A DNA stretch of 64,000 nt, taken from assembly GCA_964570625.1 (NCBI GenBank), contig CAZMYW010000022.1, forward strand, positions 10,742 to 74,741. The letters run 5' to 3'. This stretch comes from JBFLXB01 sp964570625 (GTDB lineage Bacteria > Nitrospirota > Nitrospiria > 2-01-FULL-66-17). The position numbers and the translations under genes were made by a program. The notes under the pieces were generated by a model. It saw only the letters and a program-made list of their open reading frames with translations. It had not been told where the DNA came from and did not search any database. Below, one piece after another: positions 25,058 to 34,017 of this stretch (position 1 is the first letter of the stretch; each line of letters begins with the position of its first letter).

Positions 25058-27733
25058 ATGACGATGCAGACCGCAGTGACAACCAACATGGTGACGCTGA
25101 CGATCGACGGGCAGTCGGTGACGGTGCCGAAAGGCACGTTGCTGATCGAGGCCGCGAAGCACGCGGGCGTGGACATTCCGCACTTCTGTTATCACCCGAA
25201 ATTGAAACCGGACGCCAATTGCCGGATGTGTCTGGTTGAGATCGAAAAGTCGCCGAAACTCCAGACCTCCTGTAACCTGCCGGTGACCGACGGGATGGTG
25301 GCGTCAAGCCAATCGCCCAAAGTCGCGGAGGCGCGCGCGGGCGTGCTGGAGTTCATCCTCGCGAATCACCCGCTGGATTGCCCCATTTGCGACAAGGGCG
25401 GAGAGTGCCAGCTTCAGGACGAATCCCACGCCTACACGCCGAACTACAGCGCGTTTCGCGAAACCAAGCGTTTCTTTGAAAAGGAATACTTCGGCCCGCT
25501 GATCGACAAGGAGATGACGCGCTGCGTCCAATGTTTGCGGTGCGTGCGCTACTGCGATGAGATCGTGGACTCGCGGGCCCTGGGCTCGCGCGACCGCGGG
25601 AGCTCCCTCCAGATCGGCGCGCAGGTCGGTCATGACCTGGACTGTGAATTCTGCGGCGGGTGTATCCAGATCTGTCCGGTCGGCGCGCTGACCAGCCGAG
25701 TCGCGATGTACGACTATCGCCCCTGGCAGCTCAAGAAGGTCGAGACCATCTGCCCGCATTGCGGCGACGGCTGCCAGCTCAAGGTAGAGAGCCGGGACAA
25801 CGTGGTCCTGCGGATCACCTCCGACCACGGCCGAGGCCGCAACAACGGCGATCTGTGTGCCAGGGGGTACTTCGGGTTCGACGTGGTGAATCATGCCGAC
25901 CGGCTGCGCAAGCCCCGTATTCGTCGCGACGGGCGATTGGTCGAGACCTCGTGGTTCGAGGCCAGTGCCTTGGTGGCGAAGCGCCTGGCCGTGGTCAAGA
26001 CGCAGTTCGGCGGGGCTGCGATCGGCGGTGTCATCTCGGCGCAAGCGCCGAACGAGGACGTGTACCTCTTTCAGAAATTCATGCGGCTCGTGTTGGGCAG
26101 CCCGCACGTGGACAGCACGGCGCGTCTGGGCCATCACAACGCGGTCGCCGCGCTGCGCGAGATCGTGGGCCACGCGCGGATGACCGTGTCGTACGAAGAG
26201 ATCGACCGCGCTCAGACGATCGTGGTGGTCGGCGCGGATCTCACCGAAACCAATCCGGTGTTGTCGTACCGCGTCAAACACGCGACGCGGATGGCCGACG
26301 CGGCGCTGGTCACGATCGGGCGGTACGGCGCCAACCCGGGCACGTTCGTCAGCAATCTGGTAAACCGCGCCACCCATCCCCTGATCGCCAAGCCGGGCCG
26401 GGAACGCGCGGTAGTGCTGGGGATGCTCAAGGCCGTGATCGAGTCCGGGAAAACCGACGCCGCGTTGCCGGCGGCCTATCTCGACCGCGTTCGCCAATTG
26501 GCGGGTCGCGTGACCTGGGAGACGATCGCCGCGCAGAGCGGCGTGTCCCGGCAGGCGATCGAAGCGGCGGCCGTCGTGTATACGTCCGCCGAGCGCGCCG
26601 TCATCCTGTTCGGGCGAGATGTGGTGCGCTCCACCGACGCGCTGGATACGATTCGGCTGATCGCGGATCTGGCGATCGCGGCCGGGAAGCTGACCACCCC
26701 TGGATGCGGCATCGGCCCGGTGTGTGACGAAGCCAACGATCAAGGCGCGGTGGAACTGGGCGCGACCCCGGAATACCTGCCGGGATTGGCTCCGGCCGAC
26801 GATCCCAAGGCCCGCCAAGCCATGGGGGCGTTGTGGAAAGACGAGCTGCCCGCAGGGCCCGGTTGGACCATGATGGACATGCTGGAGCAGGCGCGCGCGG
26901 GGCGCCTCAAAGCGCTGTACCTCGTGGGCGAGGACCCGCTGGGCGATCTGCCCGCGTCGGCCGACGTGCGAGGGGCGCTGGCCAAGCTGGAACTGCTGAT
27001 CTGCCAGGATTCGTTCGTCGGACCGTCGGCGGAGTTCGCACACGTGTGTTTGCCGTCCGCGACCTTCGCGGAGAAAGACGCGAGCTGGACCAATCAGGAA
27101 GGCCGGGTGCAGCGGGGTAAACAACCGGTGGAGTTGGCGGAACAGGCGCGTCCCGATACGGAAATTTTCTCGGAGATCGCGGGGGCCATGGGGTATCCCC
27201 TGGACTATGCCGGTCCGCGGGACGTCGCGGCCGAGATCGCGCGCGTGGCGCCCGCGTTCGCACCCAAGGGTGCGAACGTTCACCCCGGGGCCGTGATCCG
27301 CTCGGTCTTGGACGGCTACTTGGCGGGAGGACACACGCGGGACGTGGAGCGACGGTTCGCGTTGGCCGCGACGCCGGATGGGACGTCCGAGTATCCGTTC
27401 CACCTGACGATCACGCGGTCGTTATTCCGATCCGGCGCGTTGCTCGCGCGATCCGAGGCGTTGGCCAAGGCGCCGTACCAGGGGATGTTACTGGTTCACC
27501 CCGACGACGCGGTGCGACTTCGCGCGGGCGACGGATCAACCGTGCGCCTGCGATCCCGGCTGGGGTCGGCGAGCGTGAAGGTCCGGGTGAGTTCCAAGGC
27601 GCGGCCCGGACAGGTGTTGTTTCCCGAGCACTATGCGGACGCGGTGCGCGACCTGGTGCCGGTGGACGTCGATGCCGTCACGCGCGTGCCGGTGTTCGGG
27701 AGCACGGCGGTGGCGGTGGAGATCGAACGATGA
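25058..27733 (+). CDS. nuoG: NADH-quinone oxidoreductase subunit G
   Basis: Seen: 891 residues. N-terminal [2Fe-2S] site: CYHPKLKPDANCRMC with a fourth Cys in LQTSC. His/Cys cluster region: HPLDCPICDKGGECQ. Then CVQCLRCVRYC and CEFCGGCIQICPVGA four-cysteine sets, CPHCGDGCQLKVES with a later LCARG, and a long molybdopterin-oxidoreductase-like body that is not expected to hold metal. Known: wires electrons from NuoEF towards NuoI. The longest gene of the operon; its last base triplet overlaps the nuoH start. Confidence 0.96.
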   Translation: MTMQTAVTTNMVTLTIDGQSVTVPKGTLLIEAAKHAGVDIPHFCYHPKLKPDANCRMCLVEIEKSPKLQTSCNLPVTDGMVASSQSPKVAEARAGVLEFILANHPLDCPICDKGGECQLQDESHAYTPNYSAFRETKRFFEKEYFGPLIDKEMTRCVQCLRCVRYCDEIVDSRALGSRDRGSSLQIGAQVGHDLDCEFCGGCIQICPVGALTSRVAMYDYRPWQLKKVETICPHCGDGCQLKVESRDNVVLRITSDHGRGRNNGDLCARGYFGFDVVNHADRLRKPRIRRDGRLVETSWFEASALVAKRLAVVKTQFGGAAIGGVISAQAPNEDVYLFQKFMRLVLGSPHVDSTARLGHHNAVAALREIVGHARMTVSYEEIDRAQTIVVVGADLTETNPVLSYRVKHATRMADAALVTIGRYGANPGTFVSNLVNRATHPLIAKPGRERAVVLGMLKAVIESGKTDAALPAAYLDRVRQLAGRVTWETIAAQSGVSRQAIEAAAVVYTSAERAVILFGRDVVRSTDALDTIRLIADLAIAAGKLTTPGCGIGPVCDEANDQGAVELGATPEYLPGLAPADDPKARQAMGALWKDELPAGPGWTMMDMLEQARAGRLKALYLVGEDPLGDLPASADVRGALAKLELLICQDSFVGPSAEFAHVCLPSATFAEKDASWTNQEGRVQRGKQPVELAEQARPDTEIFSEIAGAMGYPLDYAGPRDVAAEIARVAPAFAPKGANVHPGAVIRSVLDGYLAGGHTRDVERRFALAATPDGTSEYPFHLTITRSLFRSGALLARSEALAKAPYQGMLLVHPDDAVRLRAGDGSTVRLRSRLGSASVKVRVSSKARPGQVLFPEHYADAVRDLVPVDVDAVTRVPVFGSTAVAVEIER

Positions 27734-28776
27734 CGGGACTGGGACAAATCGTGGTGATCTTGTTGACGATCGGCGTGGTGATGGGCACGGTCCTCATCCA
27801 CGTCGCGTACTTGACCCTTGCGGAGCGGAAAGTGTTGAGCTGGATGCAGGACCGCATGGGGCCGATGGAGGTGGGGCCGCATGGATTGTTGCAACCCATC
27901 GCTGACGGTATCAAGCTCCTCCTGAAAGAGGACATCATTCCCAGCGGCGCCAACAAGATCATTTTCACGCTGGCTCCGATCCTGTCGCTGATTCCCGCGT
28001 TGATCGGCTTCGCGGTGATCCCGTGGGGAGACGGCGAGTTGACCCTCACGCTCCCGCTGATCGGCGACGTCACGCTTCGCCCGTTTATCACGGACCTGAA
28101 CATCGGCGTGTTGTACCTGCTGGCCCTTTCGTCGGTGGGCGCGTACGGGATCCTCCTCGGCGGGTGGTCCTCCAACAGCAAGTACTCGCTGCTCGGAGGG
28201 TTGCGATCCGCCGCGCAGGTGATCAGCTATGAGCTGGCGCTGGGGATGTCGTTGGTCGGGTGTATCTTGCTCGCGGGGTCGCTGTCGCTGGTCACGATTA
28301 CGCAGGCACAAGCGGGCGGCTTCTGGCACTGGTACGCGTTTTCGCTGCCGTTCCCGCAGATCGTCGCGCTGGTGCTCTACACCATTGCGGCCATTGCCGA
28401 AACCAACCGGCTGCCGTTCGACCTGCCGGAGGCTGAAAGCGAGCTGGTGGCCGGCTTTTTCACCGAGTACAGCGGGATGCGGTTTGCGTTCTTTTTCTTG
28501 GCCGAATATGGAAACATGATTCTGGTGTCGTGTATCGCGGCCGTGATGTTTCTCGGCGGGTGGCACGCGCCGTTTCCGTTCTTGGACTTCGTTCCCGGCG
28601 TCGTGTGGTTTCTGCTCAAGGTTTACGCGTTCCTATTTTTCTTCATCTGGATTCGCGGGACCCTTCCTCGGCTGCGGTACGACCAGTTGATGACGTTCGG
28701 CTGGAAGGTGATGATCCCGCTGGTCTTGGCGAACATTCTGATTACCTCCATTGCCGCGTACTTCTGGATGAACTAG
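27730..28776 (+). CDS. nuoH: NADH-quinone oxidoreductase subunit H
   Basis: Seen: 348 residues, ATG overlapping the nuoG TGA. About eight membrane helices; ND1 hallmarks are TLAERKVLSWMQDRMGP, GLLQPIADGIKLLLKED, AETNRLPFDLPEAESELVAG and TEYSGMRFAFFFLAEY. Known: forms the quinone tunnel and the start of the charge-transfer path. A longer, chimeric repeat begins 3 bases after its stop. Confidence 0.97.
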   Translation: MTGLGQIVVILLTIGVVMGTVLIHVAYLTLAERKVLSWMQDRMGPMEVGPHGLLQPIADGIKLLLKEDIIPSGANKIIFTLAPILSLIPALIGFAVIPWGDGELTLTLPLIGDVTLRPFITDLNIGVLYLLALSSVGAYGILLGGWSSNSKYSLLGGLRSAAQVISYELALGMSLVGCILLAGSLSLVTITQAQAGGFWHWYAFSLPFPQIVALVLYTIAAIAETNRLPFDLPEAESELVAGFFTEYSGMRFAFFFLAEYGNMILVSCIAAVMFLGGWHAPFPFLDFVPGVVWFLLKVYAFLFFFIWIRGTLPRLRYDQLMTFGWKVMIPLVLANILITSIAAYFWMN

Positions 28777-28778
28777 GG

Positions 28779-28946
28779 GAGCCTGTTCATGAAGGACCAT
28801 CTGCTGCGTTGCCGCTGCGCTTCCGGTGCTCACGTACGCATTCAGTACGCTGCGCTTCGGTGCTCGTGGCGCCATGCGACCCACCTTCAAGGATCGAAAC
28901 GCCGGAAGTCCCCGAAGGGGGCATCTGGCCCGTTCCTGAACAGGCT
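28779..28946 (+). repeat. Intergenic palindromic repeat, family A/B chimera, copy 3 (nuoH-nuoI)
   Basis: 168 bp. Left end GAGCCTGTTCATGA and right end CCTGAACAGGCT are family A. An internal block, GGAAGTCCCCGAAGGGGGC, matches the family B copy at 35464 and is missing from the other A copies. It lies between nuoH and nuoI. Confidence 0.8.
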
Positions 28947-28989
28947 ACGAGAACCCATCGGTCGGACTCTCCGGTAGCGAGGCTTCGCT

Positions 28990-29541
28990 ATGTCGCTTTC
29001 GAACGCGGTGAATAAAGTCTTTTTTGGCGAGATTCTCAGAGGACTCTCGCTGACCTTCAGCCACCTGTTCCACAAGCCCATCACCCAGCAGTATCCGCAT
29101 GTCAAACCTAAGTTGCCCGACGGATACCGCGGGATCATGTCGCTGTTGCGGTACGACGACGGCACCGAGCGCTGCGTGGGGTGCGCGCTCTGTGAGATCG
29201 CGTGTCCCTCCGGCGTGATCAAGGTCGTCAGTGCTGAGGAGCCTGGTCGGCCGCTCAATCGCTATGCGGAGACGTATACCTTCGACGTGACGCGTTGCGT
29301 GTTCTGCGGGTTTTGCGTGGACGCTTGCCCGGTGGACGCGCTGGCGATGACCAAGGAATTCGAGTGGGCGTCCGGGAACAAGCGGACGCTGTTTCTCGAC
29401 AAAGACCAGTTGCTCACCATCGGAGACCGGTGTTTCCCGGTCCGCGAGAAGAAGCCCGCGTACCTGGGCTCGATCGAGGGAGACTGGTACCTGGCCAAGG
29501 TCAAGACTAACCGGTATCCCGAACACACCGAGACCGATTGA
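28990..29541 (+). CDS. nuoI: NADH-quinone oxidoreductase subunit I
   Basis: Seen: 183 residues, ATG with GAGG upstream. Two ferredoxin-type [4Fe-4S] motifs: CVGCALCEIACPSG and CVFCGFCVDACPVDA; an amphipathic N-terminus (GEILRGLSLTFSHLF) docks to the membrane arm. Known: carries clusters N6a and N6b between NuoG and NuoB. Its TGA overlaps the nuoJ ATG. Confidence 0.97.
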   Translation: MSLSNAVNKVFFGEILRGLSLTFSHLFHKPITQQYPHVKPKLPDGYRGIMSLLRYDDGTERCVGCALCEIACPSGVIKVVSAEEPGRPLNRYAETYTFDVTRCVFCGFCVDACPVDALAMTKEFEWASGNKRTLFLDKDQLLTIGDRCFPVREKKPAYLGSIEGDWYLAKVKTNRYPEHTETD

Positions 29542-30044
29542 TGGCTCCGATCCTGTTCTTCTACTTCGGCGCGATGGTGGTGGGGACCGCGACGCTGGTG
29601 GTGACGCTGCGCAATCCCGTATACAGCGCGATGTCGCTGCTGATCATGTTCTTTCACGTGGCGGGATTGTTCGTCCTGCTGAACGCCGAGTTCATCGCCG
29701 CGATCCAGGTACTGGTGTATGCCGGCGCGATCCTTGTCCTCTACCTGTTCGTGGTGATGCTCTTGAATCTCAGGCGCGAGGAACGGTATCACCAGCAATA
29801 TCTGTTGGGGGCGTTCTTGGGGGCGGTGATCCTGACCGAACTGGTGTTGGTCTTGTTCCGCACCAGGTTTCAGCCGGCGTTCGGCTCCTACACGCCCGAG
29901 CAGATCCAAACGATCGGCAACACCGAAGCCGTCGGCAAGGCGCTGTTCACCACGTACCTCCTCCCCTTCGAGGTCGCGTCGCTGGTGTTGCTTGCGGCCA
30001 TGATCGGCTCGATTGTACTGGCAAAACGCGTGGTCCAGCCCTGA
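29541..30044 (+). CDS. nuoJ: NADH-quinone oxidoreductase subunit J
   Basis: Seen: 167 residues; the ATG overlaps the nuoI stop (TGATG). Five hydrophobic helices with the ND6 pattern NPVYSAMSLLIMFFHVAGLFVLLNAEFIAAIQVLVYAGAILVLYLFVVMLL (positions about 22-72). Known: membrane-arm subunit whose third helix, including the pi-bulge, rotates during turnover. Confidence 0.96.
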   Translation: MAPILFFYFGAMVVGTATLVVTLRNPVYSAMSLLIMFFHVAGLFVLLNAEFIAAIQVLVYAGAILVLYLFVVMLLNLRREERYHQQYLLGAFLGAVILTELVLVLFRTRFQPAFGSYTPEQIQTIGNTEAVGKALFTTYLLPFEVASLVLLAAMIGSIVLAKRVVQP

Positions 30045-30346
30045 TGGTGCCACTCTCTTATTATCTCGCGCTCTCCGCCGTGTTGTTCGTGATCGGCGTG
30101 GTGGGCGTGTTGATCCGAAAAAATGTCATCATCATCCTGCTGTCGATCGAACTCATGCTCAACGCGGCCAACATCAATTTTGTGGCGTTTTCCCACTACC
30201 TCCAGGACATCACCGGCCAAGTGTTCGTGTTCTTCGTGATGACGGTGGCGGCCGCCGAGGTGGCGATCGGCTTGGCCATCATCATCGCCTTGTACCGCAA
30301 CCGTTCAACCATCAACGTCGAAGACATCAATTTGATGAAATGGTGA
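30044..30346 (+). CDS. nuoK: NADH-quinone oxidoreductase subunit K
   Basis: Seen: 100 residues, starting in the nuoJ stop (TGATG). Three helices; the ND4L signature SIELMLNAANINFVAFS with its conserved Glu, and AAAEVAIGLAIIIALYRNR with the second Glu. Known: part of the charge-transfer chain between NuoH and the antiporter-like subunits. The size is typical. Confidence 0.97.
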   Translation: MVPLSYYLALSAVLFVIGVVGVLIRKNVIIILLSIELMLNAANINFVAFSHYLQDITGQVFVFFVMTVAAAEVAIGLAIIIALYRNRSTINVEDINLMKW

Positions 30347-30374
30347 TGTCCTCGTTGCGTCCGGAAAATCCGTA

Positions 30375-32306
30375 ATGGCATCGCTTGTCCTCATCCCGCT
30401 CCTGCCGTTCCTGGCGTTCCTGATCACCGGTCTGCTCGCGAAATGGATCGGCGAGCGCGCCCACTGGGTGGCGGTGCCTGCGGTGGGGGTGTCGTGGCTC
30501 TTGTCGGTTGTGGTGTTCTTCGAGGTGGCCGGCGGCAGCGGTCCGTTGCACGTCACCCTCTACGAGTGGATCGGCTCGGGTTCGTTGCGCGTGAACTTCG
30601 CGTTGTACGTGGACCAACTTACGGCCGTGATGTTGCTGCTGGTCACCACCGTGAGCGCGCTCGTGCACGTTTATACCATCGGCTATCTGCACGGGGACAA
30701 GGGGTACGCGCGGTTTTTCGCCTACATCGCGTTGTTTACGTTTTCCATGCTGATGCTCGTGATGGCCGACAACTTCCTGCAATTGTACGTGTTTTGGGAA
30801 GCGGTGGGTCTGTGTTCGTACCTCTTGATCGCGCACTGGTATGAACGCAAGTCCGCGTGCGACGCCGCCACCAAGGCGTTCGTCGTGAATCGGGTCGGAG
30901 ACTTCGGGTTCGGAGTGGGCATTCTGCTGGCGTTCGTGACCTTCGGGTCCCTGGACTATTCGGTGGCGTTCCAACTCGCGCCAGACTACGCGGGCGAAAC
31001 CGTCAATCTCCTGGGTTGGGCGGGCGGCGAATGGCAGGTGGGGGTGATCACGCTGATCGCGTTGTTGTTGTTCGTCGGCGCGATCGGGAAATCCGCCCAG
31101 CTTCCGTTACACACCTGGTTGCCCGACGCGATGGAGGGCCCCACCCCCATCTCCGCGTTGATCCACGCCGCCACGATGGTCACCGCCGGCGTGTTTCTGG
31201 TCGCCCGCATGAACCCGATTTTTTCGCTGTCGCCGGTGGCGATGGACACCGTGGCGTGGGTGGGCGGGTTGACCGCGATCTTCGCGGCCACCATCGCCAT
31301 CACGCAATTCGATATCAAACGGATCGTGGCGTATTCGACCGTGAGCCAGCTCGGCTACATGATGATGGCCTGCGGCCTCGGGGCGTATACGGCCGGAATC
31401 TTTCACCTGCTCACGCACGGGGCGTTCAAGGCATTGCTCTTTTTGGGCTGCGGCAGCGTCATCCACGCGTTGGCCGGAGAGCAGGATCTGCGCCGGATGG
31501 GCGCGTTACGTTGGGCCATGCCGATCACCTACTGGACGTTCCTGGCAGGCGCCGTCGCGCTCGCCGGGCTTCCGCCCTTCGCGGGCTTCTTCTCGAAAGA
31601 CGAGATCCTGTGGGAGGCGTTTTCCGCCGGCGGGGTGGGCGTGGTCTTCTGGGCCATCGGGCTGATCACCGCGTTTCTCACCGCGTTCTATATCTTCCGC
31701 CTCGTCTTTTCCGTGTTTCACGGGACCTCCCACGTGCCGAAGGAGGTGCGACATCACCTCCACGAGTCGCCCGCGGTTATTGCCGTTCCCCTGGTCGTGC
31801 TGGCGGTGTTGTCGTTGGTCTCCGGGTGGGTGGGCATTCCGAGCGAACATCTCAGCCTGATCGGGCCGTTCCTGGCCCCGGTGCTGACCGCGCACCCCGT
31901 CGCTGCGCACGCGGAAAACCACGCGCTCGAATACGGACTCATGCTTGTGTCTGTCCTGGTGGCGGCGGCAGGCGTGTGGCTCGCGCACTTGTTCTACGTC
32001 CGGTCTCCAGAACTGCCGGCGCGGTTGGCCGCATCCGCGGCCGGATTGTACCGACTGTCGCTGAACAAGTGGTACGTGGATGAGGTGTACGACAAGCTCT
32101 TCGTGCGTCCCACCGTAGCCGCGGCGGAGGCGTTGTGGCGGGTGATCGACGTGTTGGTGATCGACGGGGCGGTCAACGGCGTGGCGCGGGTGACTCAAGC
32201 GTGGGCCGCGGCGCTGCGCGTGATGCAAAGCGGCCAGCTCCAGCACTATGCGCTGTTTATGGTGGTGGGCGCGGTGTTGGTGGTCGGTGTGTACCTGTTG
32301 AGGTAG
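30375..32306 (+). CDS. nuoL: NADH-quinone oxidoreductase subunit L
   Basis: Seen: 643 residues. Antiporter-like membrane protein with FWEAVGLCSYLLIAHWY, KSAQLPLHTWLPDAMEGPTP, ALIHAATMVTAGVFLVAR, AYSTVSQLGYMMMACG and HGAFKALLFLGCGSVIH. The C-terminal lateral helix region is present (last about 100 residues). Known: the distal proton-pumping subunit of complex I. A repeat begins directly after its stop codon. Confidence 0.97.
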   Translation: MASLVLIPLLPFLAFLITGLLAKWIGERAHWVAVPAVGVSWLLSVVVFFEVAGGSGPLHVTLYEWIGSGSLRVNFALYVDQLTAVMLLLVTTVSALVHVYTIGYLHGDKGYARFFAYIALFTFSMLMLVMADNFLQLYVFWEAVGLCSYLLIAHWYERKSACDAATKAFVVNRVGDFGFGVGILLAFVTFGSLDYSVAFQLAPDYAGETVNLLGWAGGEWQVGVITLIALLLFVGAIGKSAQLPLHTWLPDAMEGPTPISALIHAATMVTAGVFLVARMNPIFSLSPVAMDTVAWVGGLTAIFAATIAITQFDIKRIVAYSTVSQLGYMMMACGLGAYTAGIFHLLTHGAFKALLFLGCGSVIHALAGEQDLRRMGALRWAMPITYWTFLAGAVALAGLPPFAGFFSKDEILWEAFSAGGVGVVFWAIGLITAFLTAFYIFRLVFSVFHGTSHVPKEVRHHLHESPAVIAVPLVVLAVLSLVSGWVGIPSEHLSLIGPFLAPVLTAHPVAAHAENHALEYGLMLVSVLVAAAGVWLAHLFYVRSPELPARLAASAAGLYRLSLNKWYVDEVYDKLFVRPTVAAAEALWRVIDVLVIDGAVNGVARVTQAWAAALRVMQSGQLQHYALFMVVGAVLVVGVYLLR

Positions 32307-32429
32307 GAGCCTGTCCATGAACGGCCATCTGCTGTGTTGCCGCTGCGCTTCCGGTCCTCACGTACGAACCAGTACGCTGCGGTCCGGTTCTCGCGGCGCC
32401 TTGCATCTGGCCGATTCCTGGCCAGGCTC
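32307..32429 (+). repeat. Intergenic palindromic repeat, family A, copy 4 (nuoL-nuoM)
   Basis: 123 bp abutting the nuoL stop: GAGCCTGTCCATGA at the left and CCTGGCCAGGCTC at the right. It is the same orientation as copies 2, 3 and 5, and the third repeat inside the nuo operon. Confidence 0.85.
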
Positions 32430-32462
32430 GGCTGCGCCGGAAAGGCGACTGATTAGGACCGA

Positions 32463-34001
32463 ATGATGAGTGAGTCGGGTTTCCCAATATTGTCTCTCGT
32501 AGTGTTTCTGCCGCTTGTCGGCGCGCTGGTGCTCCTGATGCTGCGCCACGTCGAAGCGGTGCGATGGACCGCGCTCGGCGCGACGGTGGTGGCGCTCGTC
32601 GCGTCATTGCCCCTGTGGTCGGGCTTCGACCGGGGGAGTCACGCGTTTCAATTCGTAGAGCGATACGATTGGATTCCGACCTTCAACATCGAATACTCGA
32701 TGGGGGTGGACGGCATCAGCCTGCTACTCGTGCTGCTCACGACGTTCCTCTCGCCGATCGTGGTCCTCTGCTCCTGGCGAGCCATCGACAAGCGGGTGAA
32801 GGAATTTATGGCGAGTATCCTGCTGATGGAAACCGCCATGCTCGGCGTGTTCGTGGCGCTGGATTTCGTCCTGTTCTACGTGTTCTGGGAAGCGATGTTG
32901 ATTCCGATGTACCTCATCATCGGGGTCTGGGGCGGCCCCAACCGGATCTACGCCGCGATCAAGTTCTTCCTCTATACCCTGGCCGGCTCGCTCTTGCTCC
33001 TGATTGCGATGATCGCCCTGTACTTCGCGGGCGGCCACACGTTTTCGATCCCGGCGTTGATGGGGCAACCGTATTCCCCGCAGTTCCAGTTCTGGGTGTT
33101 TCTGGCCTTCTTCTTCGCGTTTGCCGTAAAAGTACCGATGTTCCCGTTCCACACCTGGTTGCCAGACGCGCACGTGGAGGCGCCCACCGCGGGGAGCGTG
33201 ATCCTGGCCAGCGTGCTCCTGAAAATGGGCGGGTACGGGTTCATCCGGTTCTGTCTGCCCATGTTGCCGGAGGCGTCGGCGAGCTTCACCCCGCTGATCC
33301 TGGTGCTCTCGGTCGTGTCGATCATCTACGGGGCCTATATGGCGCTGGCGCAGGTCGACCTCAAAAAACTCATCGCGTACTCCAGCGTGAGCCATATGGG
33401 GTTCGTCATGTTGGGCTTGTTCGTGTTCACGGTGCAGGGCATCGAGGGCGCGATGCTGCAAATGATCAACCACGGGATTACGACCGGCGCCTTGTTCCTG
33501 TGTGTCGGCATGGTGTATGACCGGACGCACAGCCGCCTGATCTCGGACTATGGCGGCCTTGCCAAGACGATGCCGATCTACGCCACGATGCTGGTGATCT
33601 TTTCGCTGTCGTCGTTGGGCCTGCCAGGGACCAACAGCTTCGTCGGGGAGTTTCTCGTGTTGTTGGGTGCCTTCATCACGTACCCCGTGTTTGCGGTGGT
33701 CGCGTCGTTTGGGATTATTCTCGCCGCGGTGTACATGCTCTGGATGGTGCAGCGCGTCGTGTTCGGCGAGGCCAATCCGAAAAACTCGAGGCATCCGGAT
33801 CTCAATCTGCGGGAACTCGCCACCATAGTTCCGCTGGCGGTCGCCGTGTTCTGGATCGGGGTGTACCCGGCCCCCTTGCTGGATGTCTTGCACGTATCGG
33901 TGGACCACCTGCTCGAGCAAACTAGACTGACGGACAGCGCCGTGGCGGGTTTGGGCTGGTCGGATTTGTGGGGTTTGGTGCGGGCGGCGTTCGCGTCATA
34001 G
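32463..34001 (+). CDS. nuoM: NADH-quinone oxidoreductase subunit M
   Basis: Seen: 512 residues, ATG with AGGA 5 bases upstream (a second ATG follows directly). ND4 motifs: GVDGISLLLVLLTTFLSP, FWEAMLIPMYLIIGVWGG, KVPMFPFHTWLPDAHVEAPT, AGSVILASVLLKMGGYG and AYSSVSHMGFVMLGL. Known: an antiporter-like proton-pumping subunit. Confidence 0.97.
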   Translation: MMSESGFPILSLVVFLPLVGALVLLMLRHVEAVRWTALGATVVALVASLPLWSGFDRGSHAFQFVERYDWIPTFNIEYSMGVDGISLLLVLLTTFLSPIVVLCSWRAIDKRVKEFMASILLMETAMLGVFVALDFVLFYVFWEAMLIPMYLIIGVWGGPNRIYAAIKFFLYTLAGSLLLLIAMIALYFAGGHTFSIPALMGQPYSPQFQFWVFLAFFFAFAVKVPMFPFHTWLPDAHVEAPTAGSVILASVLLKMGGYGFIRFCLPMLPEASASFTPLILVLSVVSIIYGAYMALAQVDLKKLIAYSSVSHMGFVMLGLFVFTVQGIEGAMLQMINHGITTGALFLCVGMVYDRTHSRLISDYGGLAKTMPIYATMLVIFSLSSLGLPGTNSFVGEFLVLLGAFITYPVFAVVASFGIILAAVYMLWMVQRVVFGEANPKNSRHPDLNLRELATIVPLAVAVFWIGVYPAPLLDVLHVSVDHLLEQTRLTDSAVAGLGWSDLWGLVRAAFAS

Positions 34002-34017
34002 CTGGATCGAGGGGACG

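Noticed and set aside
25304..27403. 699-codon minus-strand open frame
   Set aside because: Antisense shadow of nuoG.
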